From positions 248,001 to 312,000 of the forward strand of contig CANKYU010000004.1 of NCBI GenBank assembly GCA_947488295.1: 64,000 nucleotides of DNA. Reading direction: 5' to 3'. This stretch comes from an uncultured Anderseniella sp. (GTDB lineage: Bacteria; Pseudomonadota; Alphaproteobacteria; Rhizobiales; Aestuariivirgaceae). Positions 23,588-34,549 of the stretch are shown in pieces. The notes under the pieces were generated by a model. That model was given only the letters and a program-made list of their open reading frames with translations. It was not told the DNA's origin and did no database searches. A program made the position numbers and the translations under genes. Within the stretch, counting starts at the first letter, position 1, and the number at the start of each line of letters is the position of its first letter.

Positions 23588-26302
23588 TCAGGCGGCATTA
23601 ACATGCCTGTCCAGAGCAATGCGGGCGACCGCCATCTCACTGGAGATCAGCTGCAATGAGCTGCTGACGTCAAACTTCTCATTGTTTCGTGCCCCTGTTT
23701 CAAGGGTCTCACAGGCAGATACCAGGCGGCTTGCGCCGAGATTGGACGCCATTGATTTCAGCGCGTGCGCGGCATCCGCAAGTTGCATGAGGTCTGGATT
23801 GACTGCCGCTTGCTCCAGTCGCTCAAGCGCGGGATCGGCATTCTTTTCAAACAGGTCAACCATGCGCCTGACAAACTTGGGGTCACCCGCACCAATATCA
23901 CTGAGGTCACGCAACACTCTCTCGTCCAGCACCCCGGCTGCGTCTGGTGCGGGCTCAACAGTCAAACCTGCCCGTTCCGTCTTGCCGCCGGCCTCCGCGG
24001 TCATGGTCTGTATGGCTTCGGCAATCTGCGCAATGGCGAACGGTTTGGTGATGAGAGCGTCCATGCCTGCCTCACGCCACGAACCTGCATTGTTGCCACC
24101 TTCGATGAGCGCTGTCAGGGCAACCACCGGTGTGCGCGAGCGTCCGGTATCAGCTTCTTCCCGGCGCAGATGCCGGGTTGCGTCCAACCCGTCCATTACC
24201 GGCATGGAACAGTCCATCAATACAAGATCATAGTTATCATTTCGCCATTGTATCAACGCTTGCGATCCGTCCTCGACCAGATCGAACCCCACATCGAGCT
24301 GGCGCAGCACTTCTGCAATGACCTCGCGATTGACCGGATTGTCATCAGCCACCAGTACGCGCGTACCGCTCAACACCGGCAACTCTTTTGCCTCAGCGGT
24401 TCCTGCAGGGCCGGCATCCTTGCCGCGCAGTTTCCCGGACTGCATGGCAGTCGCAATAGCTGCCATGTCCGCCTGCGACACGGGCAGTGGCAGAATGTCT
24501 CCGGCTAGCGCGGCTTCGAGCATCGACCACGCTGCGTTGTTGCCGATCGGTTGTGTGATCACCAGTTGCGGCAGCGCAGGCGGGTCCCGGTCAAGAATAT
24601 TGCTGGCCAACGATGAAGACGTCACCAGTACGCCGGCAGCGGCAAGCCGGTCAGATGTCAACCCGGACACATCAGTCGTTGTCGCCTGTGCGCCATAGGA
24701 CCGAAACTGCCGCGCTATTGCGTGGGCAAGATTGTCGTCTTCAAGGCAGACGAGCATCGGCATCAGATCGCTGTCCTGCAGACGCGGCCGGCCGGAGGTA
24801 ACCGCATCATGACACGGCAGAGTAACAATAAAGCGGCTTCCCTCGCCAAGCTTGCTTTCAACCCGGATGGTGCCGCCCATGGCATCCACCAGTTTGCGGC
24901 AGATATTAAGCCCCAGCCCGGTTCCACCGAATTGCCGGGTTGTGCTGGCATCAGCCTGGGTAAACTCGTCGAAGACGCTGGCGAGCTTGTCCTCGTCTAT
25001 GCCAATGCCGGTATCACTGACGCAGAACTCGATCATGTCGTCCTGGCTGCCCGCCGGTGTAATCTGGCGCACGGCAACACCAACGTGGCCGTGTTCGGTA
25101 AACTTGATGGCGTTGTTGGTCAGGTTGGTAAGAATCTGCGTGAGGCGAACGGGGTCTGCGGTAAATGTGTCCGGAACCGCCGGGTCGGCATGGGACACCA
25201 GTTGCAGTCCTGCCGCATTGGCCTGCTCCCAGAACAGAGCCAGCACATTGTCCATGGTGGCGCGCGGACAGACCGGCAATGCCTCAAGCTCCAGCCGGCC
25301 AGCCTCGATCTTGGATAGATCCAGCAGGTCATTGATGATGGTCAGCAGCGACTGGCCGGAATTGACGATAACGTTGGCATACCGCTGCAGAGCGGACGGC
25401 AGCTTGCCGGCCGCCAGCAGCTCCGCCATGACCATCATGCCGTTCATCGGCGTGCGGATTTCATGGCTCATGGTGGCCAGGAAGGTAGACTTTGCCTCGG
25501 ATGCTGCTTCCGCTGCCTCTTTCGCAACCTGCAGTTCCGTGGTGCGCTCCTGCACGGTGCGCTCCAGGCCTTCGCGGTGTCGCGCCAGGGCCATGTCACG
25601 GGCATTGACCTTATCCAGCATGTCGTTGAAGACATCGACCAGCTTGCCGATTTCGTCATTGCTGACGCGCTCGGCACGCACGGTCAGATCCTTCTCGTCA
25701 CGGACCCTTGAAATAGTACCCATCAAGTTGTCCAAAGGTGACGTCACCGACCGCTTCAGGCGGGATGAAACCCCCATTCCCAACACGGAGGCAACCAGCG
25801 CGGCGATCAGTGATGCGAAGACACCTTCGAAGAACTGCCTGCGCAGGTCCGAGATATCAGCCAGTACCGACACAGAACCAACCCGCTTACCGCCCATGAC
25901 CACTGGCACCGAAACGGCCATGGCCGGGTTCCAGACCATCGCCCGTATGCCGGGCAGGCCGGTCGGCAAACTGGCATCAGGCCCGCGTCCAGGTTCAACG
26001 ACAACGGTGTGCCCGTGTGCCGCAAACAGCTGTCCGTCGGCGAGTCTTGCCGACACGAACAGTATGGTTTTCAGGTTGCCTATGGCGCGCAGCGAGGCAA
26101 GCGCAGCACGCTTGTCGCGCGCGCGCAGGTGCGGTCCGACGCTGGCGGCAAACACCTGGGCAGTTGCTGTCACAGCGTCATGGCGGGCAGCGATGTTTTG
26201 CCCGGTCTGCCGATATACATAAAAGCCGGTCACCGAGGTCACGGCAACCAGTACGGACACTGCCACCACACCCGTGATCTTGCGGGCAATAGTGAAGTTC
26301 AT
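23588..26302 (-). CDS. Membrane hybrid histidine kinase with receiver and HPt domains (BarA-like)
   Basis: From ATG 26302 the protein has 904 residues: a transmembrane helix (about 7-30), a periplasmic sensor (31-155), a second helix, HAMP, a coiled coil, HisKA with His280 (FLATMSHEIRTPMNG), HATPase (VSDTGIGIDEDKL, GGTGLGLNICRKLVDAMGG), a degenerate receiver-like segment (about 530-640), a true receiver with Asp697 (LMDCSMPVMDG) and a C-terminal HPt with His846 (AHALKSMASNLGA). It should run a His-Asp-His phosphorelay. The partner is probably one or both stand-alone receivers nearby. It lies 129 bases downstream of the TadG-like gene on the same strand. A TTG or other upstream start is possible. 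Confidence 0.88.
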   Translation of the reverse strand: MNFTIARKITGVVAVSVLVAVTSVTGFYVYRQTGQNIAARHDAVTATAQVFAASVGPHLRARDKRAALASLRAIGNLKTILFVSARLADGQLFAAHGHTVVVEPGRGPDASLPTGLPGIRAMVWNPAMAVSVPVVMGGKRVGSVSVLADISDLRRQFFEGVFASLIAALVASVLGMGVSSRLKRSVTSPLDNLMGTISRVRDEKDLTVRAERVSNDEIGKLVDVFNDMLDKVNARDMALARHREGLERTVQERTTELQVAKEAAEAASEAKSTFLATMSHEIRTPMNGMMVMAELLAAGKLPSALQRYANVIVNSGQSLLTIINDLLDLSKIEAGRLELEALPVCPRATMDNVLALFWEQANAAGLQLVSHADPAVPDTFTADPVRLTQILTNLTNNAIKFTEHGHVGVAVRQITPAGSQDDMIEFCVSDTGIGIDEDKLASVFDEFTQADASTTRQFGGTGLGLNICRKLVDAMGGTIRVESKLGEGSRFIVTLPCHDAVTSGRPRLQDSDLMPMLVCLEDDNLAHAIARQFRSYGAQATTTDVSGLTSDRLAAAGVLVTSSSLASNILDRDPPALPQLVITQPIGNNAAWSMLEAALAGDILPLPVSQADMAAIATAMQSGKLRGKDAGPAGTAEAKELPVLSGTRVLVADDNPVNREVIAEVLRQLDVGFDLVEDGSQALIQWRNDNYDLVLMDCSMPVMDGLDATRHLRREEADTGRSRTPVVALTALIEGGNNAGSWREAGMDALITKPFAIAQIAEAIQTMTAEAGGKTERAGLTVEPAPDAAGVLDERVLRDLSDIGAGDPKFVRRMVDLFEKNADPALERLEQAAVNPDLMQLADAAHALKSMASNLGASRLVSACETLETGARNNEKFDVSSSLQLISSEMAVARIALDRHVNAA

Positions 26303-26431
26303 CGCTTGCAGCAGAAACCGTGACAATGCTGGAACACTCTTGAGAAAATGGGCCGTACTCGATCTGCATGATAGCGGGGGCGTGTTAACAAGTTGTGGTT
26401 GCGACAACCTTTGAGCGGTTTCGTCATCCCG

Positions 26432-27661
26432 TCATTTGACAAGGGATACACTGGCTTCGGACAACCCTGCCGGCGCAGGTATGTCAGTGCCACCATAGTT
26501 CGAATTCAGCACAAGATTTGGCCCGGCTTTGAGGTCAAGCGTCCTCACGATGACAGCAGTGTAAGAGGATTGGTCAGCCACGGGCTTGTTGGCATCAACA
26601 GTCAATTTTCCTTTTGGCAGATATACCGTGCCGAGCAAGAGGCGGGCATTGTCACTGCCGATCCTGTGCGTCCGGCCCACCGGAGAATTGCGGTCTTCGT
26701 AAAAAAGCAGCCCGGCCAGCAAACCGTCCCTGGGAGCCGTCAGGCTCACTGAGGAACCAAGCGAAAACTGCAGCGTCGCATCTGTTCCCGTCAAATAGAA
26801 ACCAACATTCTTTCCGTCAATTTTTCCCCTGCCGGCAACAGCGAGAGGACCATCCTTGATAACGTAAACGCCGGGTTTAAGTGTGACTTCGGCCTTGCCG
26901 GAAATTGTCAGACCGCCACAGTAACTGCCCGGTGTGAGCGTAACCTTACCCGTTGAAACGCCGTAATCTACGTGGTCACAACCGGCAAACGACGGAGCTG
27001 GCCGGTCCGCCAGTGGATCGTCCATCTTGCGGGCATCTTCAACCGGTGTGGGAGAAAACGCCGACGTCGCGCCGACATACCCGCCTGCGGTGTAGATGTT
27101 TTTCGCCGACATCGTGGCGCTGCCGCCGACCACAAGCGATTTGCTGTGTACCGAGTTGGAGACGACATTACAGGAGTTTGCCGTGAGCCTCGCGCTTTGA
27201 TTGAGCCTGATTGTCTGTGTGCTGGTTTCGTCGAGGCCCAGAACACATACGCTCCCGGTGCCATATACCTTCGCGGTCGCATCAGCGACAATCGGGGTCA
27301 CCTGATTTGAGAAAAAGTGAGCAAAAACCGGCTGCCACACTTCTGTCACCTGCACCGCAACCTGTGAAGTCAGATCCGTTTGGACCTTGACCTGCAAACT
27401 GGCTGTCACATCAGAATTTTGTTGCACGAATGCCTTGGCTACCGACGCCACCTGGGACTGCGTCACATTGGAAATCGCCAGTTGCTTGGCTGATGCAAGC
27501 GCGGCACTGTCTGCCAGCCCCTGAAGTGTCGACTGCTTCTTGACCATCATTCCGACGTCGATCGTGCCGCCGGCAACCATCATCAATGCCGTCGTGCCGA
27601 TAGCAAGAGGCAAAGCCATGCCCCCGCGCTCGTCAGATTTCAGATTGGTCCACAGTTTCAT
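26432..27661 (-). CDS. TadG-like (Flp pilus assembly type) protein
   Basis: The 409-residue product opens with a TadE/TadG-type N-terminus: ERGGMALPLAIGTTALMMVA, then GGTIDVGMMVKKQSTLQGLADSAALASAKQ, a membrane anchor followed by the usual amphipathic helix. The rest resembles a beta-rich passenger with repeated short strands (TLTPGSYCGGLTISGKAEV) and no VWA motif. Such proteins are exported with Flp/Tad pili or act as surface proteins, yet no tad secretion genes occur here. ATG 27661 starts directly at the conserved region. A palindrome lies 56 bases upstream. Confidence 0.72.
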   Translation of the reverse strand: MKLWTNLKSDERGGMALPLAIGTTALMMVAGGTIDVGMMVKKQSTLQGLADSAALASAKQLAISNVTQSQVASVAKAFVQQNSDVTASLQVKVQTDLTSQVAVQVTEVWQPVFAHFFSNQVTPIVADATAKVYGTGSVCVLGLDETSTQTIRLNQSARLTANSCNVVSNSVHSKSLVVGGSATMSAKNIYTAGGYVGATSAFSPTPVEDARKMDDPLADRPAPSFAGCDHVDYGVSTGKVTLTPGSYCGGLTISGKAEVTLKPGVYVIKDGPLAVAGRGKIDGKNVGFYLTGTDATLQFSLGSSVSLTAPRDGLLAGLLFYEDRNSPVGRTHRIGSDNARLLLGTVYLPKGKLTVDANKPVADQSSYTAVIVRTLDLKAGPNLVLNSNYGGTDIPAPAGLSEASVSLVK

Positions 27662-28182
27662 ATTCGATCTCGCCTGATGACGACCATCTGAATCAGGAAA
27701 TTGCGTTCCAAAGACGTGTTCCCTGCAGGAACAATTCAAGTGGCCGTCGCCGCACAACGCGTCATTGCATAAAGACGTCGCTCTGCTACCAGGCGTACAC
27801 ATAACCAGCCGATCTTGAAATTACGTCCATAAATTGTCGAAAATTTTAGTCAATTTTGAAGCAATTCTCATCCGTACGTCGATCAGGCTGCCGCGCCCGG
27901 AGAACATACCAACACCCGAGCGCCACCGCTTGTTTGCAGCGGGCATACCTGCCGCTTTCTGCCTGTTTTGTACGAAACCTTATGGTCGCGATGGGTTTGT
28001 GCACAGGCATTGTCGTATTCCCGCCAACTGAATCGCACATCTCATCATCCCGACGAGTTAACGGACGATTTACCTTGTGCCGAGCCTCAACGTTCGCATT
28101 GCCCATTCTGGGTTATACTTGGCGCTTTGCTGGCTGCGGACAAAGCACCGCGACCGAATACAGTTTTAGGGGCGACGCAAAA
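27662..28182. other. Gene-free spacer between TadG-like and receiver genes
   Basis: This 521-base divergent spacer contains no convincing coding region. It should hold the promoters of the TadG-like gene (minus) and of receiver copy 2 (plus). The centre (27800-27870) is AT-rich. The only clear element I see is the palindrome at 27717-27733. Confidence 0.6.
27717..27733. promoter_or_regulatory. 17-bp palindrome upstream of the TadG-like gene
   Basis: TGTTCC-CTGCA-GGAACA is a perfect 6-5-6 inverted repeat 56 bases upstream of the TadG-like start. Position and symmetry suit a dimeric regulator. No DNA-binding regulator gene is adjacent; the receivers nearby have no DNA-binding domain. Confidence 0.4.
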
Positions 28183-28629
28183 ATGGATTTTCCGCTACGT
28201 GTGCTGATCGTCGATGACGATCCCATTCAACGGGCAGTACTTGAACAGATTTTCACGGTGCATGGCTCAGCGGAGGTTGAGGCCGGTGCCGATGGCATGG
28301 ATGCCATATCGATCCTGGAGAACTCACTAGAGCCGTTTGACCTGATCGTGCTCGATCTCGTGATGCCTGAATATGATGGTATCAGGTTGATTTCCTACCT
28401 TGAGAGCCAAAACGTGAAAACGCGGCTTCTTCTCCTTTCGGGCTTGCCCAAAAATGTTGTGCGAATGTCGAATACGCTTGCCGAAGCAAGTGGCCTGACA
28501 TCCATCGGAAGCCTGCAAAAGCCACTCCAGCTGGAGGATCTCCTCACAATAGTACACGCTCAGAGGTGGCCGCGCAGAAAGGCTCCAAAACAGGTAGCTG
28601 ATCGCAGCCTGCAGCCCGGGCATGCATAA
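28183..28629 (+). CDS. Stand-alone response-regulator receiver protein (copy 2)
   Basis: A 148-residue receiver-only protein with LIVDDDP, phospho-Asp58 in LDLVMPEYDG, LLSGLPK and LQKPLQ. It is the paralogue of 23053-23520 and flanks the kinase/TadG-like pair on the other side. ATG 28183 follows an AGGGG stretch. Without an output domain it probably signals by binding partners or accepts phosphate from the hybrid kinase's HPt domain. Confidence 0.83.
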   Translation: MDFPLRVLIVDDDPIQRAVLEQIFTVHGSAEVEAGADGMDAISILENSLEPFDLIVLDLVMPEYDGIRLISYLESQNVKTRLLLLSGLPKNVVRMSNTLAEASGLTSIGSLQKPLQLEDLLTIVHAQRWPRRKAPKQVADRSLQPGHA

Positions 28630-28728
28630 ACTACTCTCTCGCATGACAATCCTATGAAGTAGTCCGACACCACGGTTGGCGACGAAACACCCTTGCCGCC
28701 ACCCCTGCCCCATGCTCAACTTGCCGCC

Positions 28729-29250
28729 ATGAAAACCCTGCTGCTGATGCGCCACGCCAAGTCGGACTGGGATCATCCTGATCTGGACGATCACGACCGG
28801 CCATTGAACAGGCGCGGGCTCCGTAACGCGCCCCTGATGGGCAAGTTCATCCGCGATGCGAAACTGATGCCCAATGCCTGCCTGACCTCGACAGCCGTGC
28901 GCGCGCGCCACACTGCCTGGCTGGCCGCCGCTGCCATGGGCCGGGATTTCCCGATCACCGAAGTGCCGACATTGTATGATTTCGGCGATGGCGAAGCCAT
29001 TGAGCGCGCCATTGCCATGCATGGGGGCAATCATTCCTGTCTGCTGGTGGTCGGACATAATCCGTGCGTGCAGACTTTCGCCCTGCATGGCAGCAACAAG
29101 CACGGAGATGCAGCGGCCCGGGCTGAGCTTTCAGCCAAATATCCCACTGCCGCCATCACCCATATTGAATATGACATGGCCAACTGGTCCGCCCTGCCGC
29201 GAACCAAAGGCAGTATCAGAGCCTTCTGGAAACCCCGCGACGTCACCTGA
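28729..29250 (+). CDS. SixA-like histidine phosphatase
   Basis: The 173-residue protein is a small histidine phosphatase. The catalytic RHA motif lies at the N-terminus (LLLMRHAKSDWDHPDLDDHD), followed by RPLNRRG, TSTAVRARHTA and VVGHNP with the second catalytic histidine. E. coli SixA dephosphorylates phosphohistidine in phosphotransfer proteins. It lies 99 bases after receiver copy 2, and a role in dephosphorylating an HPt or PTS protein is an attractive inference. ATG 28729 starts directly before the conserved strand. Confidence 0.85.
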   Translation: MKTLLLMRHAKSDWDHPDLDDHDRPLNRRGLRNAPLMGKFIRDAKLMPNACLTSTAVRARHTAWLAAAAMGRDFPITEVPTLYDFGDGEAIERAIAMHGGNHSCLLVVGHNPCVQTFALHGSNKHGDAAARAELSAKYPTAAITHIEYDMANWSALPRTKGSIRAFWKPRDVT

Positions 29251-29353
29251 AAATCCATCAAAACTCTTATTAATTGCATATTTTCATACGCTTACTGGAT
29301 ATATTTAAAGTGGCATATCCCTTAAATTTGACTGCGCACTGTGAAAGCACCAT

Positions 29354-30850
29354 ATGCCGGAAGGACAAGCAGTTCCGGGGGACAGACCACTGAGTTCTTT
29401 TCTGACAGGCGTCATGAACGAGGCCCGCAATGCCGCAGGCGGTGTGAAAGACTTTGCCACTGGCATGGTTTCACCAAGCCTGCGCATCGGCGTTACCGGT
29501 CTTTCACGGGCCGGCAAGACCGTATTTATCACCGCCCTTGTCCATGCACTGTTGCATGGCGGCCGCCTGCCGCTTTTTGCCAGCCTGACTCAGGGCCGCA
29601 TCAACCGGGTATACCTGGAACCGCAGCCAGACGATGATGTACCCCGGTTCGCCTATGAAGACCATGTGGAAGCCCTCACCGGTACGGACCGGCACTGGCC
29701 ACGCAGCACCAACAGGCTGTCACAACTCAGGCTGACTATCGAATACGAAGCGTCCGGCTTCATCGCCCGCAATCTGCAAAACTCGAAATTGCATATCGAC
29801 ATCATCGACTATCCCGGCGAATGGCTTCTCGACTTGCCGCTGATGACACAGTCGTATGCGCAATGGTCCGCCGCGACGATGGCGGCCAGCCGACAGCAAC
29901 CGCGCCTGTCACTGGCAAACAAGTGGCTGGCTCATCTGAAGACACTCGATGCAACAGCGCCCGCCGATGAAGCCGCCGCGCAAAAGGCCGCCAAATTGTT
30001 CACGGCCTACCTTGCCTCGTGCCGCTCTGATGAAGTGTCCCTGTCGACCTTGCCGCCGGGGCGTTTTCTGATGCCGGGCGATCTGGAAGGATCGCCATTG
30101 CTGACCTTTGCACCATTGCCGCTCGATCCTGAAACCCCGGCGAAGGATGGCTCGATGCACGCGTTGATGCAGCGCCGCTACGACGCCTATGTCAGCCGCA
30201 TCGTGGAGCCCTTCTTCTACAACCACTTTGCCCGCCTTGACCGCCAGATTGTCCTGGTTGACACGTTGAGCGCGCTGAATGCGGGCTCCGCGGCCGTAAA
30301 CGATCTCAAGGCGGCGCTGCGTGATGTACTGTCGTGTTTCCGTCAGGGCGCAAACTCCTGGGCGTCCGCCGTGTTTGGCAGGCGCGCAGACCGCATCCTG
30401 TTTGCAGCGACCAAATCTGACCTGTTGCACCACTCCAGTCACGACAAGCTGGAAAACGTTCTGAGCCTGATTGTGGCGGATGCGGCCAAGCGCGCGGAGT
30501 TTGCCGGCGCACAAATCGATGTCGCCGCCATCGCCGCCATTCGCGCCACCCGCGAGGCCAGCGTCAAACAGGACGGCGAGACGCTGGAGTGTATTGCCGG
30601 CACGCCGATTGCCGGTGAGGAAGTGGCCGGAGAAGAGTTTGACGGTGCGACCGAAGCGGCGATCTTCCCCGGTGACCTGCCGGATGATCCCGCAGCGGCG
30701 CTGGACGGGTCGCTGGAAGGTGAACTGAAATTCGTGCGCTTCCGCCCGCCATTGCTGGAGACATCCGGCGAGGCCGGTTCTGTGGCCACATTCCCGCACA
30801 TTCGGTTGGACCGGACGCTGGAATTTCTCGTGGGAGATCGCCTGATATGA
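29354..30850 (+). CDS. ycjX: YcjX family P-loop protein (DUF463)
   Basis: A 498-residue predicted GTP/ATP-binding protein of the YcjX family with Walker A at GLSRAGKTVFI. Further family segments are RLTIEYEASGFIARNL, IDIIDYPGEWLLDLPLM and the later LFAATKSDLLH, resembling a G-protein NKxD-like site. In enterobacteria ycjXF are co-regulated with the phage-shock response, pointing to envelope stress. It overlaps ycjF by four bases (ATGA). An AT-rich promoter-like stretch precedes it (29251-29353). Confidence 0.88.
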   Translation: MPEGQAVPGDRPLSSFLTGVMNEARNAAGGVKDFATGMVSPSLRIGVTGLSRAGKTVFITALVHALLHGGRLPLFASLTQGRINRVYLEPQPDDDVPRFAYEDHVEALTGTDRHWPRSTNRLSQLRLTIEYEASGFIARNLQNSKLHIDIIDYPGEWLLDLPLMTQSYAQWSAATMAASRQQPRLSLANKWLAHLKTLDATAPADEAAAQKAAKLFTAYLASCRSDEVSLSTLPPGRFLMPGDLEGSPLLTFAPLPLDPETPAKDGSMHALMQRRYDAYVSRIVEPFFYNHFARLDRQIVLVDTLSALNAGSAAVNDLKAALRDVLSCFRQGANSWASAVFGRRADRILFAATKSDLLHHSSHDKLENVLSLIVADAAKRAEFAGAQIDVAAIAAIRATREASVKQDGETLECIAGTPIAGEEVAGEEFDGATEAAIFPGDLPDDPAAALDGSLEGELKFVRFRPPLLETSGEAGSVATFPHIRLDRTLEFLVGDRLI

Positions 30851-31974
30851 CCGATGATCCACGCAAGCCCAAGGCGTTTCGCCTGGAACCCGAGACATCA
30901 GCTCCGAAACAGGCCTCCGGCGCGGCAGCAAAAGCCGATGCGTCAAAAGCCGGAACCAGGAAACCACGAACGGCAAAAACCAAGCCGAAGGGCAGACAGC
31001 CGCGCGCGCTGAAAGCCCCGGAAATCCACTTTGAGGAACCATCGGACGATACCCTGCTGCCGGCAGTTGCCCGCGACCACACGATCGCGAAGCGGTTCCG
31101 CTGGGGCGGCATCCTGCTGTCCGGGGCGCTCGGGCTGGCAGGCCTGTGGGCCGGTCTGGCCGCGACCCAGCTGATCGAGGACCTGTTCGCCCGGTCACCC
31201 ACGCTCGGCTGGATCGGATCCGGACTTCTGGCACTGGTGCTGGTTGCCGCCTTTGCCATCATCGTGCGCGAACTGTTCGGCCTGTGGCGGTTGAAGCGGC
31301 TGGGCACCACCCAGGCAGATGCAACACGCGCCATTTCCGCAGACGACGCAAAAGCGGCACAAGCCACGCTTACCGACCTGCACGCCATCTATGACGCCAG
31401 GCCCGACATGCGTTGGGGCCTTGCCCAGTTGAAGGAACACTCGCAAGCGATCATGGATCCGGCTGACCGTGTAAAGCTGGCCGAGCGCGACCTGATGAAA
31501 CCGCTGGATGAGGAGGCAAACCGCATCATCGCCCGCGCTGCGCGCCGTGTCAGCGTGGTAACCGCCTTCGCGCCAGCCGCCCTTGATATCGCACTGGTCG
31601 GCGCGCAGAACCTGCGCATGATGCGCGAACTGGCAACCCTCTACGGTGGCAGGCCCGGCACGCTGGGCACCATGCGGCTTGCAAAAATGGTGGCGGGCCA
31701 CCTGGCGGTCACCGGCGGTCTTGCCTTGTCGGACGGTGTTATCAGTGCAGTCATCGGCAAGGGGCTGCTGGGCCGCCTGTCAGCACGTTTCGGGGAAGGC
31801 GCGGTCAACGGCATCCTCACCGCCCGCATCGGTCTGGCTGCCATGGAACTGTGTCGGCCATTACCGTTCCTGACCCAGCCCAGGCCCGGCCTTTCAGACT
31901 TCATGCGCGAGGTGGTCAGCTTCGGCGGGGATGGCGAACAGGCGAATCAAGACAAATCGGACAAATCCGATTAA
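30847..31974 (+). CDS. ycjF: YcjF family membrane protein (TIGR01620/DUF697)
   Basis: The 375-residue product has a charged, Lys/Ala/Pro-rich N-terminal region (1-75), two transmembrane helices (about 90-112 and 123-142) and a C-terminal DUF697-like region with a hydrophobic stretch (LAVTGGLALSDGVISAVIG). It is the usual inner-membrane partner of YcjX. The four-base overlap indicates stoichiometric production. Confidence 0.86.
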   Translation: MTDDPRKPKAFRLEPETSAPKQASGAAAKADASKAGTRKPRTAKTKPKGRQPRALKAPEIHFEEPSDDTLLPAVARDHTIAKRFRWGGILLSGALGLAGLWAGLAATQLIEDLFARSPTLGWIGSGLLALVLVAAFAIIVRELFGLWRLKRLGTTQADATRAISADDAKAAQATLTDLHAIYDARPDMRWGLAQLKEHSQAIMDPADRVKLAERDLMKPLDEEANRIIARAARRVSVVTAFAPAALDIALVGAQNLRMMRELATLYGGRPGTLGTMRLAKMVAGHLAVTGGLALSDGVISAVIGKGLLGRLSARFGEGAVNGILTARIGLAAMELCRPLPFLTQPRPGLSDFMREVVSFGGDGEQANQDKSDKSD

Positions 31975-32004
31975 AGTCGCCAGCCTGCACAAGGAGATCA
32001 ATCC

Positions 32005-32562
32005 ATGACCACACTAGCTATTGTCGGCATCCTCGGTGCCATCATTTTCTATGGCATCAACATCTACAACGCGCTGGTCAAGGCCACGCAGATGGTCAAG
32101 GAAGCCTGGAGCGGTATAGATGTGCAGCTCAAGCGCCGCAGTGACCTGATCCCCAACATCGTTGAAAGCATCAAGGGCTATGCCGGCCACGAGAAGGACA
32201 CGCTGCGCGAAGTGACCGAAATGCGCACCCGGGTTCAGGCCGTGCCGGAAGGCGACATCGCCGGCCGCGCTGTGGCAGAAGGCCTGCTGGGCCAGGCGCT
32301 GGGCAAGCTGATGGCAGTGGCGGAAGCTTATCCGGACCTGAAGGCAAACGAGAATTTCCTGCAGTTGCAGCAGACGCTGGACAAGATCGAAGGCGAGGTC
32401 CAGATGTCCCGGCGCTATTACAACGGTGCTGCCCGTGACCTGAATGTGAAGGTTGAAAGCTTCCCGTCCAATTTCGTCGCCAACTATTTCAAGTTCCAGA
32501 CCGCGGAATTCTTCGAGATCGAGGATGCCAGCGACCGCAGTGTCCCGGAAGTAAAATTCTGA
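32005..32562 (+). CDS. lemA: LemA family protein
   Basis: A 185-residue LemA protein: one N-terminal transmembrane helix (about 4-22), then a helical-bundle domain with the family segments YNALVKATQMVKEAWSGIDV, QLKRRSDLIPNIVESIKGYA and MSRRYYNGAARDLN. AAGGAG precedes the ATG. It is first in a likely three-gene operon with the DUF2207 protein and the M48 protease; LemA proteins often accompany membrane proteases. The biochemical role is unsettled. Confidence 0.9.
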   Translation: MTTLAIVGILGAIIFYGINIYNALVKATQMVKEAWSGIDVQLKRRSDLIPNIVESIKGYAGHEKDTLREVTEMRTRVQAVPEGDIAGRAVAEGLLGQALGKLMAVAEAYPDLKANENFLQLQQTLDKIEGEVQMSRRYYNGAARDLNVKVESFPSNFVANYFKFQTAEFFEIEDASDRSVPEVKF

Positions 32563-32594
32563 AGAGATTGCCGACAACGGGAGGAGTTACCGGC

Positions 32595-34520
<1,926 letters not shown>

Positions 34521-34549
34521 ACCATCGAATCAATTCCTAAATTCATGCC

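Noticed and set aside
24852..26222. 456-codon plus-strand frame antisense to the hybrid kinase
   Set aside because: Ser/Arg-rich composition typical of shadow frames; the kinase domains on the other strand are unambiguous.
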